Of a DNA stretch of 64,000 nt, positions 1 to 8,608 are shown piece by piece. Location of the stretch: positions 94,658 through 158,657 of the forward strand of contig NZ_VCYI01000005.1 in assembly GCF_030464365.1 (NCBI RefSeq), in the 5' to 3' direction. The notes below the pieces were generated by a model. It was not told the DNA's origin, ran no database searches, and worked only from the letters and a program-made list of their open reading frames with translations. The DNA comes from Methanoculleus methanifontis. Its GTDB lineage: Archaea > Halobacteriota > Methanomicrobia > Methanomicrobiales > Methanoculleaceae. Made by a program: the position numbers and the translations under genes. Position 1 is the first letter of the stretch. Each line of letters begins with the position of its first letter.

Positions 1-1371
1 GTCCCGACGGTCGACGTCGCCGGCCTGATGGACACCTACGACATGCGGAACATGCCGATCACGGACGGCGACGAGACCCTGGTCGGCCTCGTCAGCGAGT
101 ACGGCCTCGCCCGGGCCTACGTCCGGAAGAATCCACGGGAGCAACTCTCCCTCATCCCGATGCCGCTCGAGACCCTCGCCCGCATCCTGGATGCCCGGAT
201 CGTCGTCCCGGCGCGCGAGACGCTCGGGGAAGGCCGGGTCTACACCGTCATCGACGCCCTGCACGTCACCCTCTCAAGGATGACGCCCAACGACATCGCG
301 ATCGTCGGGGACAACGAACCCGCCCAGCTCGCGCTGATATCGGCAGGAGTCGCCGCGCTCATCATCGCCGAAGGGGCGCCGGCGGGCGAGCGGGTGATCG
401 ATGCCGCACGGTCGAGGGGTGCCTCAGTGCTCGCGACGACGCTTGACGCGTTCAGCGTCGGCAAGATGATCAGCCTCTCTCTCCCCGCGAGCATGATCAT
501 GGAGACCGATATCCCCACGGTACGGCTGGAGGACTCGCTCGAGTATGCAAAAGGGATCGTCTCGAACTCCAAGTTCAGGACGGCCTGCGTCGTCGGGGAA
601 GACCGGCAGCACATCGGGCTCGTATCCCGGACGACGCTGATGCAGGAGGTTCAGAAGTCGGTGATCCTGCTCGACCACAACGAGTACTCCCAGGCCGTGG
701 ACGGGATCGAGCAGGCGGACATCCTCGAGATCATCGACCACCACCGCCTCGGCGCGATCTCCACCTTAAAGCCGGTGAGGTTCCTCAACGACCCTGTGGG
801 GTCGACCTCGACGATCGTGGCGAACAAGTTCATCGAGGCGTGCGTGGAACCCACGCCGTCGACCGCCGGGCTCCTTCTCTCGGGGGTCCTCTCGGATACG
901 ATGGTGATGAAACTCTCGACGACCACCTCCGCGGACATCCGGGCGGCCGACTACCTCGCGGCGATCGCCGGGGTCGACCCGGCCGAGTATGGCCCGGAAC
1001 TGATCCGGAAAGGCATGGACCTCGACGCCCTCCCCAAGGACGAACTCCTCACCCGCGACATGAAGCGATACAACCTCTTCGGGCGGAGCATCATGGTCTC
1101 GCAGGTGATGACGTCATCGTTTGAGTTCGCAGAGACCCACGCCGCTGAGATCCGCGCAGAACTGGATCACCTGAGGACGACGATGGGAGTCGACTGTTTC
1201 TTCGCCCTCTTTACGAACGTCTTTAGTAACGCAAGCGACCTCTTCGCCGCCGGGGACGAGGCCTGCATCACCAAACTGGATCTCCGGGACCAGCCCGTCC
1301 GGCTCGAGGGCATCATGTCCCGCAAAAAAGATTTCATCCCGAAGTTCGGGCAGATGTTCCGGCAGCTCTAG
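1..1371 (+). CDS. Manganese-dependent inorganic pyrophosphatase with CBS and DRTGG regulatory domains (5' partial)
   Basis: Family II pyrophosphatases hydrolyse PPi to two phosphates in the cytosol. The reading frame is open to the first base of the window, so the true start and the N-terminal part of the DHH domain lie upstream. Visible in order are a CBS half, a DRTGG-like domain (roughly residues 85-170), a second CBS half, then the resumed DHH domain with LLDHNE and IIDHHRLG metal-binding motifs and a C-terminal DHHA2 domain ending in RKKDFIPKF. The CBS/DRTGG insertion inside the DHH domain is known from adenine-nucleotide-regulated family II enzymes. An in-frame ATG at 28 lies inside the CBS domain and is not the start. 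Confidence 0.9.
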   Translation, partial: VPTVDVAGLMDTYDMRNMPITDGDETLVGLVSEYGLARAYVRKNPREQLSLIPMPLETLARILDARIVVPARETLGEGRVYTVIDALHVTLSRMTPNDIAIVGDNEPAQLALISAGVAALIIAEGAPAGERVIDAARSRGASVLATTLDAFSVGKMISLSLPASMIMETDIPTVRLEDSLEYAKGIVSNSKFRTACVVGEDRQHIGLVSRTTLMQEVQKSVILLDHNEYSQAVDGIEQADILEIIDHHRLGAISTLKPVRFLNDPVGSTSTIVANKFIEACVEPTPSTAGLLLSGVLSDTMVMKLSTTTSADIRAADYLAAIAGVDPAEYGPELIRKGMDLDALPKDELLTRDMKRYNLFGRSIMVSQVMTSSFEFAETHAAEIRAELDHLRTTMGVDCFFALFTNVFSNASDLFAAGDEACITKLDLRDQPVRLEGIMSRKKDFIPKFGQMFRQL

Positions 1372-1385
1372 CATCAAGCCACTTC

Positions 1386-1667
1386 CCTTCGCGGCTTCGC
1401 GTGAGGCCAGGGCGCGTAGATGTTGACAGGGTCTCACGCGAAGCCGCGAAGAGCGATGGGCGGAACGCCCGGAGCTTGAGCACCACAGGTGCGAAGAACG
1501 CGAAGTTCGGTAGAGGGGTACTGTAATGCTCCTTCGCGGCTTCGCGTCCTTCGCGTGAGGCCGTATCATCGCTTATAAACCGTTAACTCACGCGAAGCCG
1601 CGAAGAACGCGAAGTTCGGTTATCCGAGAGGGATTCCCCTTCGCGGCTTCGCGCTCTTCGCGTGAGG
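1386..1667. repeat. Cluster of palindromic TTCGCG-type repeats
   Basis: This fills the 322-bp gene-free gap between the pyrophosphatase and the convergent flavoprotein. Five copies of a motif close to CCTTCGCGGCTTCGCGTGAGG lie at 1386-1406 (+), 1433-1455 (-), 1531-1560 (+), 1587-1619 (-) and 1638-1667 (+), plus a partial copy at 1491-1510. Orientation alternates, so transcripts of either strand could form several hairpins. Related copies occur at 25370-25457 and 33521-33602. No coding potential is evident. Confidence 0.85.
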
Positions 1668-1693
1668 TTCTAGCGTTACCCTCTGCTATCAGA

Positions 1694-3019
1694 TCACTCG
1701 TTCTTCTTTTTGAGCATCCCCGCAGCGTAGCGCGCGAGCCCGTAAACGCCGTCGGTCGAGGGATGGACCTCGACGATATCGTCGAAGTCGTCGACGGTGA
1801 TGCCTCGCTTCATCAGGTAGCCGACGTAGGAGAGGAGGATCGACGCCCCGGGGACGGCGGCAGACGCCCCGATCAGCCGGCCGGTCGCGGGATCGACCCG
1901 GACCTGGGCAAGCCCCGCCCAGCCCCCCGCGACATCCCAGAACGATCCGGGGCCCGCGGGGGCGGGGGCCGAGAGAGTGATGCCCTCGGCACCGGCACCG
2001 GTCGCGGCGAAGGCGTAATCGTAGCGGAGGCTCATCGCCTGCGGGATGCCCTCGTAGTTCATGACGGTCTCGCGGCCGAGGATGTTCTCGGCCGCCACCA
2101 CGCCCTCCCTTCGGGCCGCGGGGGTGAGGTAGGGCGGGCCGATGACGTCGCCTGCGGCGTAGACCCCCGGAACACTCGTGCGCATCCTCGTGTCGACAAC
2201 GACCGCGCCGTCCGGGCGCTTCTCGAGTCCCTGGAGCATCTCCGAGTTGGGGACGAGCCCGGTTGCAAGCAGCACGGCATCGGCCACGATCTCCTCGCCG
2301 TCGGCGAGAAGAACCGAGCTGACCCGTCCACCGCCTTCGATACTGGAAACGGCGGTCTCTTCACGGATGCCGATCCCGGCAAGGTCGCGGAGCGCAGCGG
2401 AACGCATCTTCTCGTCGAGATCGCGGAGCAGCCCGTGCCGGGCGATCATCTCGACTTCGACCCCGAAGGCGTGGAATACATGGGCGAACTCCGACGCCAC
2501 CACCCCGCCGCCGATGACGACCATGCGGCGCGGGAGATCGGGCATGGCGGGGAGTGTCTGGTAGGTATAGACGCCGGCAAGATCGGTTCCGGGGATATCA
2601 GGGATTGCCGACCGCGACCCGGTGGCTGCGATGACCGCGTCGGCCCGGACCTCCTCGTCGCCGATGAAGACACGGTTCCCCTCCAGCCGGCCTTCTACGC
2701 CGTAGACCACCTCGACCCCGGCCCGGCGTGTTTCCGCATCGAGAACCGAAGAGAGTTTCTCCTGAACCTCGCAGATCCGCTTTCGGATCGCCGGGTATGA
2801 GACGGCCGGCACCGAATCGAGGATGCCGAGGTCCCTCTGGGTTCTGGCGCACTCAATGAGCCGTGCAATTTCGTTTAAGGCGCAGATCGTCATGCACCGC
2901 TCGTGGAGGCACTGCCCCCCGATGCTACGCTGCTCGACGAGCCTGACCTCCTTCCCCGTCTGTGCGAGGTGCATCGCCCCGAGCCTTCCCGCGGGCCCGC
3001 CGCCGATGACAACGATCAT
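1694..3019 (-). CDS. Dihydrolipoamide dehydrogenase-like FAD/NAD(P) disulfide oxidoreductase
   Basis: A 441-residue cytosolic flavoprotein of the pyridine nucleotide-disulfide oxidoreductase family. It has an N-terminal FAD-binding GGGPAG at residues 6-11, a redox-active pair C37-LHER-C42 with the CX4C spacing of dihydrolipoamide dehydrogenase, a second Rossmann motif (VIGGGVVASE, about residue 168), and a C-terminal dimerisation domain. The usual catalytic His-Pro-x-x-x-Glu near the C-terminus reads HPSTDG, so the acid partner of the histidine differs. No 2-oxoacid dehydrogenase genes are nearby, so the substrate is unknown. It starts 9 bp after the gene ending at 3029, suggesting one transcript. 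Confidence 0.85.
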   Translation of the reverse strand: MIVVIGGGPAGRLGAMHLAQTGKEVRLVEQRSIGGQCLHERCMTICALNEIARLIECARTQRDLGILDSVPAVSYPAIRKRICEVQEKLSSVLDAETRRAGVEVVYGVEGRLEGNRVFIGDEEVRADAVIAATGSRSAIPDIPGTDLAGVYTYQTLPAMPDLPRRMVVIGGGVVASEFAHVFHAFGVEVEMIARHGLLRDLDEKMRSAALRDLAGIGIREETAVSSIEGGGRVSSVLLADGEEIVADAVLLATGLVPNSEMLQGLEKRPDGAVVVDTRMRTSVPGVYAAGDVIGPPYLTPAARREGVVAAENILGRETVMNYEGIPQAMSLRYDYAFAATGAGAEGITLSAPAPAGPGSFWDVAGGWAGLAQVRVDPATGRLIGASAAVPGASILLSYVGYLMKRGITVDDFDDIVEVHPSTDGVYGLARYAAGMLKKKNE

Positions 3020-3028
3020 GGTTTATAC

Positions 3029-3994
3029 CTACAGCAGTTCGACGCCTTCGTCCATCGGCATCGAGAGAACCTCGCCGGTGAACCCGTTGACCTCAACGAT
3101 CTTGCTCCCGCCCCGCACCTGCCAGACAGGCACGTAAACGGTTTCGAGATCGACGGTGATGTTGCTCCGGTCGGGTTTGAGAGTCTTTTCTTCGTAGAAG
3201 ATGGCGTCGCCCTTCTCGTAGCGGAATCGGATCCGCTGGGTGAGCCGGTCGACGACATCCCGCACGAGCTGTTCCTCCACGTCCTCCCGCACGAGCCGGG
3301 TGGAGACGATCTCGGAACCGAACGGAACCGGGCCCCGCTCGATGTCGTCTGGATTGATCTCCATCTTCAGGCCGTTGATGGCGTTGATCGCCCCGGCACC
3401 CTCGGCGTCGAAGGAGACCAGCCGGTCTTTCACTTCGCGCTCGCCGGTGCTCACGTAGCGGTAGTTCCAGTATGGGATGAACCGGCACTTTGCCTTCCCG
3501 TGCACCCCGGCAATGCCGCAGGCGCGTTTCTCGGCCACCTGCACCGGGAGGTGGGGCAACTCCGGCCCATCCTGCGGCTCTTCCTCCACCGGGACGGGAG
3601 AAGCCTCGATCTGCCCCCGGCGGGCAGTCCGGGCCGGCAGAGGAAGATCCAGGATCAGGCTCTGCCCGAGCACATCCGCAAGCGCCGCCCTGCCCGCGTA
3701 GCGGACGAACTCATCAGGCCCCCACCGAATGCAATCCTCCGTCTGCACCGCCGAATCGAGGGTGAAAAGCAGTTTCCTGCAGATCCAGTCGTCTTCGCCG
3801 GTGCGCAGGCGATAGATCATCGAATCGAAGTTCTCAATCGTCTCCGGATCGTCCGAGCAGAGCACCACCAGGGCGTCATCGCTCCCGACCGCAGAGAGAT
3901 CCAGCGGGTCGCCGACCTCCTCAACGTCGTAGGATGCCGCGGCAAGGATCCGCTTCAACACGTTCCGGGCTTTCTCCCGAGTCCCACTCTCCAT
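3029..3994 (-). CDS. Conserved protein of unknown function
   Basis: A 321-residue soluble protein I do not recognise. The N-terminal third (MESGTREKARNVLKRIL to about residue 100) has the alternating helix/strand look of a nuclease-like or Rossmann-like alpha/beta fold, with a DDALVVLCSDD strand. A proline-rich linker follows around 115-150, then a C-terminal region with KCRFIPYWNYRYV, a YEKGDAIFYEEK strand pair and a closing PVWQVRGGSKIVEVNGFTGEV segment that resembles a beta-rich PepSY-like module. It lies just upstream of the Lpd-like flavoprotein and is probably cotranscribed, so a redox or thiol role is possible but unproven. Confidence 0.6.
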   Translation of the reverse strand: MESGTREKARNVLKRILAAASYDVEEVGDPLDLSAVGSDDALVVLCSDDPETIENFDSMIYRLRTGEDDWICRKLLFTLDSAVQTEDCIRWGPDEFVRYAGRAALADVLGQSLILDLPLPARTARRGQIEASPVPVEEEPQDGPELPHLPVQVAEKRACGIAGVHGKAKCRFIPYWNYRYVSTGEREVKDRLVSFDAEGAGAINAINGLKMEINPDDIERGPVPFGSEIVSTRLVREDVEEQLVRDVVDRLTQRIRFRYEKGDAIFYEEKTLKPDRSNITVDLETVYVPVWQVRGGSKIVEVNGFTGEVLSMPMDEGVELL

Positions 3995-4514
3995 TCATCT
4001 AACAATACCACAGGGAGATAGAACAAGTTTTCCCCTCCATCGGCCGGATAGGCGGAGTGCAGAACCCGGGAGTCTGCCGGGCGGGCAAATGGAACTGCGC
4101 ATTATCAGCGCAGGGGGCAACCCCGGGCGAAAAAAACGATAATAGGCCCTAAACAGGCGTGATTAAGCAGATAAAGTGTGAAAGCGACACCGTCACCATA
4201 GGAGCGCGAGCCCCATGCCCCGCTCCCGCACGTTTTGAAGGGAAAGTGCCTCAACCCAATCACCAGGTGCGGCGCCAACGTGCCCGTTGAGGTGCAACCT
4301 CCTCTGCACGGAGCACCTGTCCAGGGCCGAAGAGTATGCTGCCGGCGATAATATTGGCGGCGCGAGGAAATGGAGGTGGACGACCCGGGAGAGTTGCTCC
4401 GCATGATCCTGGTCCCGTTCACAGCCGGTCTCATCCCAATCCCGTCTCGTCCCCACCAAACCTCCTATATCGCCGAACCTCCAACACTCTCCCAGGAGAA
4501 CGGGGAGGAGTTCA
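3995..4514. other. 520-bp gene-free divergent promoter region
   Basis: This separates the leftward 3994-1694 unit from dinB. I see no convincing coding frame: open frames here have poor composition and lack ribosome-binding sites. A weak TATA-like CCTATATCG lies near 4468, about 45 bp upstream of dinB. A-rich GCGAAAAAAACGATAATAG around 4122-4145 could be a promoter or terminator element. Confidence 0.4.
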
Positions 4515-5597
4515 TTGACAACCGGCAGCCGGATAGTCCTGCACGTGGATATGGACAGTTTCTTCGCCTCTGTCGAGGTCCGCCGCGACCCGGCCCTTGC
4601 CGGAAAGCCGGTGATCGTGGGTGCCGACCCGAAGGGAGGGGCGGGCCGCGGGGTCGTGAGCACCTGCTCCTACGAGGCCCGCCGCTACGGGGTGCACTCC
4701 GGCATGCCGATTTCCCGGGCGTTCGACCTCTGCCCGCACGGCATCTACCTCCCGGTGGATCGCGCCTTCTACGCCAGAGCCTCAAACGAGATCATGCTGA
4801 TCCTCTCCCGGCACACCGGGAGCATCGAGCAGGTGAGCATCGACGAGGCCTACCTCGACGTCAGCGATGCCGGGAGTTTCTCTGCGGCGGGAGCGCTTGC
4901 CGCCGCGATCAAGCGGGAGGTCCGGGAAGAGACGGGGCTCACCTGCTCGGTGGGAGTCGCTCCGGGCAAGGCCGTGGCGAAGATCGCCTCCGACTACCAG
5001 AAGCCCGACGGGCTGACGATTGTCCGCCCGGACGAGGTCGCCGGATTCCTCGCCCCTCTGCCGGTGGGGAGGATCCCCGGGATCGGGAAGAAGAGCGGCG
5101 AGGAACTCCGGCAGGCGGGCATCCTGACCGTCGGCGATCTTGCATGCCGCGACGTCCAGGAGGTCATTGCCTTGCTGGGAAGACCCGGCGTTCGGGTGCA
5201 CCGCCTCGCCCGGGGCATCGACGACGGCGAGGTTCAGGGCAGGGAAGGGTGCAAGTCCATCTCCCGGGAGACAACGTTTGATGCGGATACGGCCGACCCG
5301 TCGATCCTCGCGGGAACGCTCGCCGAACTTGCGGACGATGTCGCAGAGACGCTCCGTGTCGAGAACCTCCGGTGCCGGACCGTCACGGTCAAGGTCCGGT
5401 ACCGCGGCTTTCAGACGCACACCCGGTCGCGGACGCTCCCGCGGTTCACCGCCGACCCCGTGGTGATCCGGCAGGCCGCGTCCGGGCTGCTCGAGCCGTT
5501 CCTTAACGGCGAGCCGATCCGGCTCCTCGGGGTCCGGCTCTCGGCGCTCGAGGGTGGGCAGACCCGGCAGACGTCGATCGACGAGTTCCTCTCCTGA
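4515..5597 (+). CDS. dinB: DNA polymerase IV (Y-family translesion polymerase)
   Basis: A 360-residue Y-family polymerase for error-prone bypass of damaged templates. The palm domain has HVDMDSFFASVE (Asp12) and SIDEAYLDVS (Asp110, Glu111), the expected metal-binding carboxylates. A thumb with an HhH-like IPGIGKKSGEEL segment follows, then a little-finger domain (about 235-345). The last nine residues, QTSIDEFLS, fit the PCNA-interacting consensus QxxIxxFL exactly. The start is TTG at 4515, preceded by GGGGAGGAG. The gene appears monocistronic. Confidence 0.95.
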   Translation: MTTGSRIVLHVDMDSFFASVEVRRDPALAGKPVIVGADPKGGAGRGVVSTCSYEARRYGVHSGMPISRAFDLCPHGIYLPVDRAFYARASNEIMLILSRHTGSIEQVSIDEAYLDVSDAGSFSAAGALAAAIKREVREETGLTCSVGVAPGKAVAKIASDYQKPDGLTIVRPDEVAGFLAPLPVGRIPGIGKKSGEELRQAGILTVGDLACRDVQEVIALLGRPGVRVHRLARGIDDGEVQGREGCKSISRETTFDADTADPSILAGTLAELADDVAETLRVENLRCRTVTVKVRYRGFQTHTRSRTLPRFTADPVVIRQAASGLLEPFLNGEPIRLLGVRLSALEGGQTRQTSIDEFLS

Positions 5598-5649
5598 ACC
5601 GTCTCCCGAAGCGAATGTTCTTTATTAGGGGTGCGCATTACGCTCTGGC

Positions 5650-6480
5650 ATGCCCGACCTCTGGACGGTGCTCCTCGTCGCCGTCGTCCTCCTCCTCTTC
5701 GCAGTGCCGGTCGTCCAGCAGCAGGTGACCCGTGCCCGCCGCCTGCGGGCGATCCGGGACCTCGAAGCCGAGCGGCATACCCGGGTCATCGCCCTCATCC
5801 ACCGGCAGGAGCGGATCGGGTTTCTGGGCATCCCGCTTTTTCGCTACATAGACATCAACGATTCCGAAGAGATTCTCCGGGCGATCCGGCTCACCACCCC
5901 GGAGATGCCGATCGACTTCGTCGTCCACACCCCCGGCGGTCTGGTTCTCTCGTCGGAGCAGATCGCGATGGCGCTCCGGCGCCATAAGGGCAAGGTGACG
6001 GTCTTTGTTCCCCATTACGCCATGTCGGGCGGAACACTCCTGTGTCTCGCGGCCGACGAGGTGGCGATGGACGAGAACGCCGTGCTCGGCCCGGTCGACC
6101 CCCGGATCGGGGAGTACCCCGCGGCATCGCTTCTGCGGGTTCCGCGCCTCAAACCCCCGGAGGAGATCGACGATGAGACGTTCGTCCTGGTCGATATCGC
6201 AGCGAAAGCCCAGACCCAGATGCGGGAGTTCGTGACCGATCTCCTCCAGGAGCGGATGGACGCCGGGCGGGCCGACTGTCTCGCACGCCTGCTCGCTGAG
6301 GGGACGTGGACGCACGACTACCCGATCACCTTCGAGCAGGCCCGGGAACTCGGGCTCCCCGTCACGTCAGGCATGCCTGCCGGGATCTACCGGCTGATGG
6401 ATCTCTTCCCTCAGGCGATGCCCCGCCGCCCGTCGGTCGCCTACGTCCCGATCCCCTACCGGGAAGAGAAGAAGGGGTGA
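5650..6480 (+). CDS. ClpP-like membrane-anchored serine protease (SDH proteinase family)
   Basis: A 276-residue protein of the serine dehydrogenase proteinase family, related to SppA/ClpP proteases. One N-terminal transmembrane helix (residues 4-22) anchors it. The crotonase-like core has HTPGG (93-97), a nucleophile in HYAMSGGTL (Ser126) and the ENAVLGPVDPRIG segment (142-154) after it. Homologues are thought to act on membrane proteins or signal peptides; the substrate here is unknown. It is 52 bp from dinB and could share its transcript or use its own promoter. Confidence 0.85.
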   Translation: MPDLWTVLLVAVVLLLFAVPVVQQQVTRARRLRAIRDLEAERHTRVIALIHRQERIGFLGIPLFRYIDINDSEEILRAIRLTTPEMPIDFVVHTPGGLVLSSEQIAMALRRHKGKVTVFVPHYAMSGGTLLCLAADEVAMDENAVLGPVDPRIGEYPAASLLRVPRLKPPEEIDDETFVLVDIAAKAQTQMREFVTDLLQERMDAGRADCLARLLAEGTWTHDYPITFEQARELGLPVTSGMPAGIYRLMDLFPQAMPRRPSVAYVPIPYREEKKG

Positions 6481-6581
6481 CGGTTTGCCGCAACTCCCAT
6501 AAAACCAATTTTTCTGTCCCGGCGCCAATACTTCACTGTCCGCGGCGCACGCTCGTAGCCGTGCCGGACAGGGAAGCAGTA

Positions 6582-7010
6582 ATGACGACTACAACGACAA
6601 TGCGCCTGATTTTCGTGTGCCTGTGTGTCGCGGCGGCGCTCCTCTCCGCCGGATGCATCGGTGAAGAGGGGCCTTCCGCAGGGCAGACGGCCACGGAGTT
6701 CCGGAGCGAGACCTCCAGTTACGACGATCGTGTGGAGTTCCGGTTCGTCCCGGACTCCGATGAACCGGGAACTTACAGCACAACCTATACGATCGAGCGG
6801 GACGTCTCGTGGGGTACGACGATCGAAACCCGGGAGAACGTGCGATACGAGGATATCTCCCGCACCAGCCCCATCGAGATCGTCGTCCCGCGCGAAGAAC
6901 CCCCGGACGGCGTAGCGCTTGAGATCGAGATCCGAAACACTGCAGGAGACGTCCTGCACCAGAGCCGGACGTCCATGGCCCCTGCAGCGCCCGCCCCGAC
7001 ACCGCCGTGA
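6582..7010 (+). CDS. Small secreted lipoprotein of unknown function
   Basis: A 142-residue protein with an N-terminal signal segment MRLIFVCLCVAAALLSAGC ending in a lipobox (LSAG followed by Cys), which predicts lipid attachment and anchoring outside the membrane. The mature part is a single beta-rich domain with a Pro/Ala-rich tail. The frame stays open upstream to 6306, but that part overlaps the protease gene; ATG at 6582 or 6600 places the signal peptide correctly. No family recognised. Confidence 0.7.
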   Translation: MTTTTTMRLIFVCLCVAAALLSAGCIGEEGPSAGQTATEFRSETSSYDDRVEFRFVPDSDEPGTYSTTYTIERDVSWGTTIETRENVRYEDISRTSPIEIVVPREEPPDGVALEIEIRNTAGDVLHQSRTSMAPAAPAPTPP

Positions 7011-7071
7011 TCCGCGAGATGGATGGACATCCCACCCCTTATCCCATCCCGCGACCCATCCTCTCTGGATC

Positions 7072-7503
7072 GTGAGTATCGAAATTCAACTCTGCCTGGA
7101 TGCATTCGATCGTTCGCGGCCCCCCCTTTGCGGAGACAATCCCGACCGGAACGGTTTTCGCCGGCTCTGCTGTCGGTGCCCTTTTGCCGTGAGGGGCAGG
7201 GGCCTCATTTATTGCGAACGCTTCGAGACCCCCATCCGGGCGCGGGACAAGTACGGCCTCCCGGGGTGGAAGGAGATTCGCAACGCTGTGCTTGAGCGCG
7301 ACGGCCAGCAATGCTCTGTCTGCGGCGGAGAGCAGGACCTCCACATCCACCATCTCGACCGCGACCCCACGAACGACGGCCTCACAAACCTCATCACGCT
7401 CTGCGGCATCTGCCATGCCCGGGTGCATACCGAGCTCCGCCGCGAGGGCGGGGCAAGGAGGGTGGCGCGGGTGCTTCCGGCAGCACGGCGTCGTTTGAGG
7501 TGA
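7072..7503 (+). CDS. HNH endonuclease domain protein
   Basis: A protein of about 143 residues whose C-terminal half is an HNH nuclease fold: CSVCG, HIHHLDRDPTND, and NLITLCGICHARVH, with the two CxxC pairs expected to hold structural zinc and the His-His/Asn/His residues the catalytic metal. The N-terminal half is Cys-rich (LCGD, LCCRCPF, YCERFE) and may form another zinc site. The start is uncertain: GTG at 7072 is used here, GTG at 7189 is an alternative. It stands alone, without a methyltransferase or phage genes. Confidence 0.7.
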   Translation: MSIEIQLCLDAFDRSRPPLCGDNPDRNGFRRLCCRCPFAVRGRGLIYCERFETPIRARDKYGLPGWKEIRNAVLERDGQQCSVCGGEQDLHIHHLDRDPTNDGLTNLITLCGICHARVHTELRREGGARRVARVLPAARRRLR

Positions 7504-7567
7504 CGCGTCCGGCAGGACTCCCCTGAAAGGCGGCAGGTCTACCTGCCGGTCCGGCTACAGGGGTAAC

Positions 7568-7580
7568 GGTTATATGATAT
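7568..7580 (+). promoter_or_regulatory. TATA-like promoter of the TPR gene
   Basis: GGTTATATGATAT lies 32-44 bp upstream of ATG 7612, which gives a short leader and argues against the ATG at 7579, which overlaps the box. Confidence 0.55.
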
Positions 7581-7611
7581 GCGCGCTACCAGTTGCGTGA
7601 CCGTGGGGGGA

Positions 7612-8451
7612 ATGTCCAGCGTGAGTATTACCGAGAGACTCTTCGGCAGGAGCGATCCCGAAGCCCGGGAAGATGCCTGCACTGATACCACAGTGAGCAG
7701 GAAAGCCGTCTCCCTTGCCCAGCAAGGGCGGTTCGGCGAGGCGATCGGTTGTTTCGACCAGGTGCTCAAAGATGATCCGGCAAACGTGAAGATGTGGAAC
7801 AACAAAGGAGTCTTTCTCGATCTCCTGGGGCGAGACCAGGATGCCCTCGCCTGCTGGGATAAAGCTCTCTCGATCGATCCGGATTTTGCTCCCGCCTGGG
7901 TCTCACGGGGGATGCTGCACCGGCGCCGCAACCGCCTCGAAGAAGCGCTCGCCTGCTACGATCGGGCCGTGGAGCTCAACCCGGACTCAGCGGTCGCCTG
8001 GTACAACCGGAGCGGCGTCTTCGTCGCGATGCGCCGTCTGGACGATGCAATCACCTGCTACGAGCGCGTTCTCGCGATCGACCCTCACTTCGTGGCAGCC
8101 TGGGCGGATCTCGGCTACGCCCACTTCCTCCAGCACCGGCACGAGGAGGCGATCGGGTGTTACGACCGCGCCATCGCCGACGATCCTGGAAGCGTCCGGG
8201 TCTGGAGCCTGAAAGGCGGCGCCCTGTATGCGCTCGGCGAGTACCGCAAAGCGCTCGAGTGCTTTGATAAGGTGCTCGCGATCGATCCGAAGTACTCCGC
8301 TGGGTGGAGCATGAAGTGCAGCGTCCTCTACCACCTCGGCATGTACCGGCACGCGCTTGCATGCGCCGATAAGGCGCTTGAGATAAACCCCTCCTGCGAG
8401 CTGACCGCACAGGTCAGAAAGATGCTCCTCTCTCTTATCCAGAAGTGGTGA
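7612..8451 (+). CDS. Tetratricopeptide repeat protein
   Basis: A 279-residue protein made almost wholly of about seven 34-residue TPR motifs; repeat signatures include MWNNKGVFLD, AWVSRGMLH, AWYNRSGVF, AWADLGYAH, VWSLKGGALY and GWSMKCSVLY, each followed by ALxCxDKALxIDP. TPR arrays form superhelical scaffolds for protein-protein interaction; no partner is indicated. The start at 7612 is chosen because GGGGGGA directly precedes it and the TATA box at 7568-7580 would exclude the upstream ATG. Confidence 0.85.
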   Translation: MSSVSITERLFGRSDPEAREDACTDTTVSRKAVSLAQQGRFGEAIGCFDQVLKDDPANVKMWNNKGVFLDLLGRDQDALACWDKALSIDPDFAPAWVSRGMLHRRRNRLEEALACYDRAVELNPDSAVAWYNRSGVFVAMRRLDDAITCYERVLAIDPHFVAAWADLGYAHFLQHRHEEAIGCYDRAIADDPGSVRVWSLKGGALYALGEYRKALECFDKVLAIDPKYSAGWSMKCSVLYHLGMYRHALACADKALEINPSCELTAQVRKMLLSLIQKW

Positions 8452-8544
8452 CGGCCCTTACCCTTACCCTCCCCCTCCCGGATCGTTTCGGAAGGTTGAC
8501 GCCTCCGGCCGTCCAACCGCGAATCACTGCGCCGGACGTCGGGA

Positions 8545-8564
8545 ACTCTCCCCCGGGGGAGAGT
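8545..8564. promoter_or_regulatory. Perfect 20-bp palindrome, candidate MerR operator
   Basis: ACTCTCCCCCGGGGGAGAGT is a perfect 10+10 inverted repeat, flanked by a further GTCGG / CCGAC match with a two-base offset. It ends 44 bp before the MerR-type gene. MerR proteins bind dyads of about 18-20 bp, often at their own promoters, so autoregulation is a reasonable inference. A hairpin in RNA is the alternative. Confidence 0.55.
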
Positions 8565-8608
8565 CCGACCGTCTATTACCCGGCGGCACCAACAGATGGA
8601 TGTAGTCC

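Noticed and set aside
1386..1667. Possible CRISPR array
   Set aside because: Repeats alternate in orientation, vary in length and have irregular spacing; no cas genes are present.
4105..4434. Short open frames in the dinB upstream gap
   Set aside because: No ribosome-binding site, atypical amino-acid composition and overlap of several competing frames.
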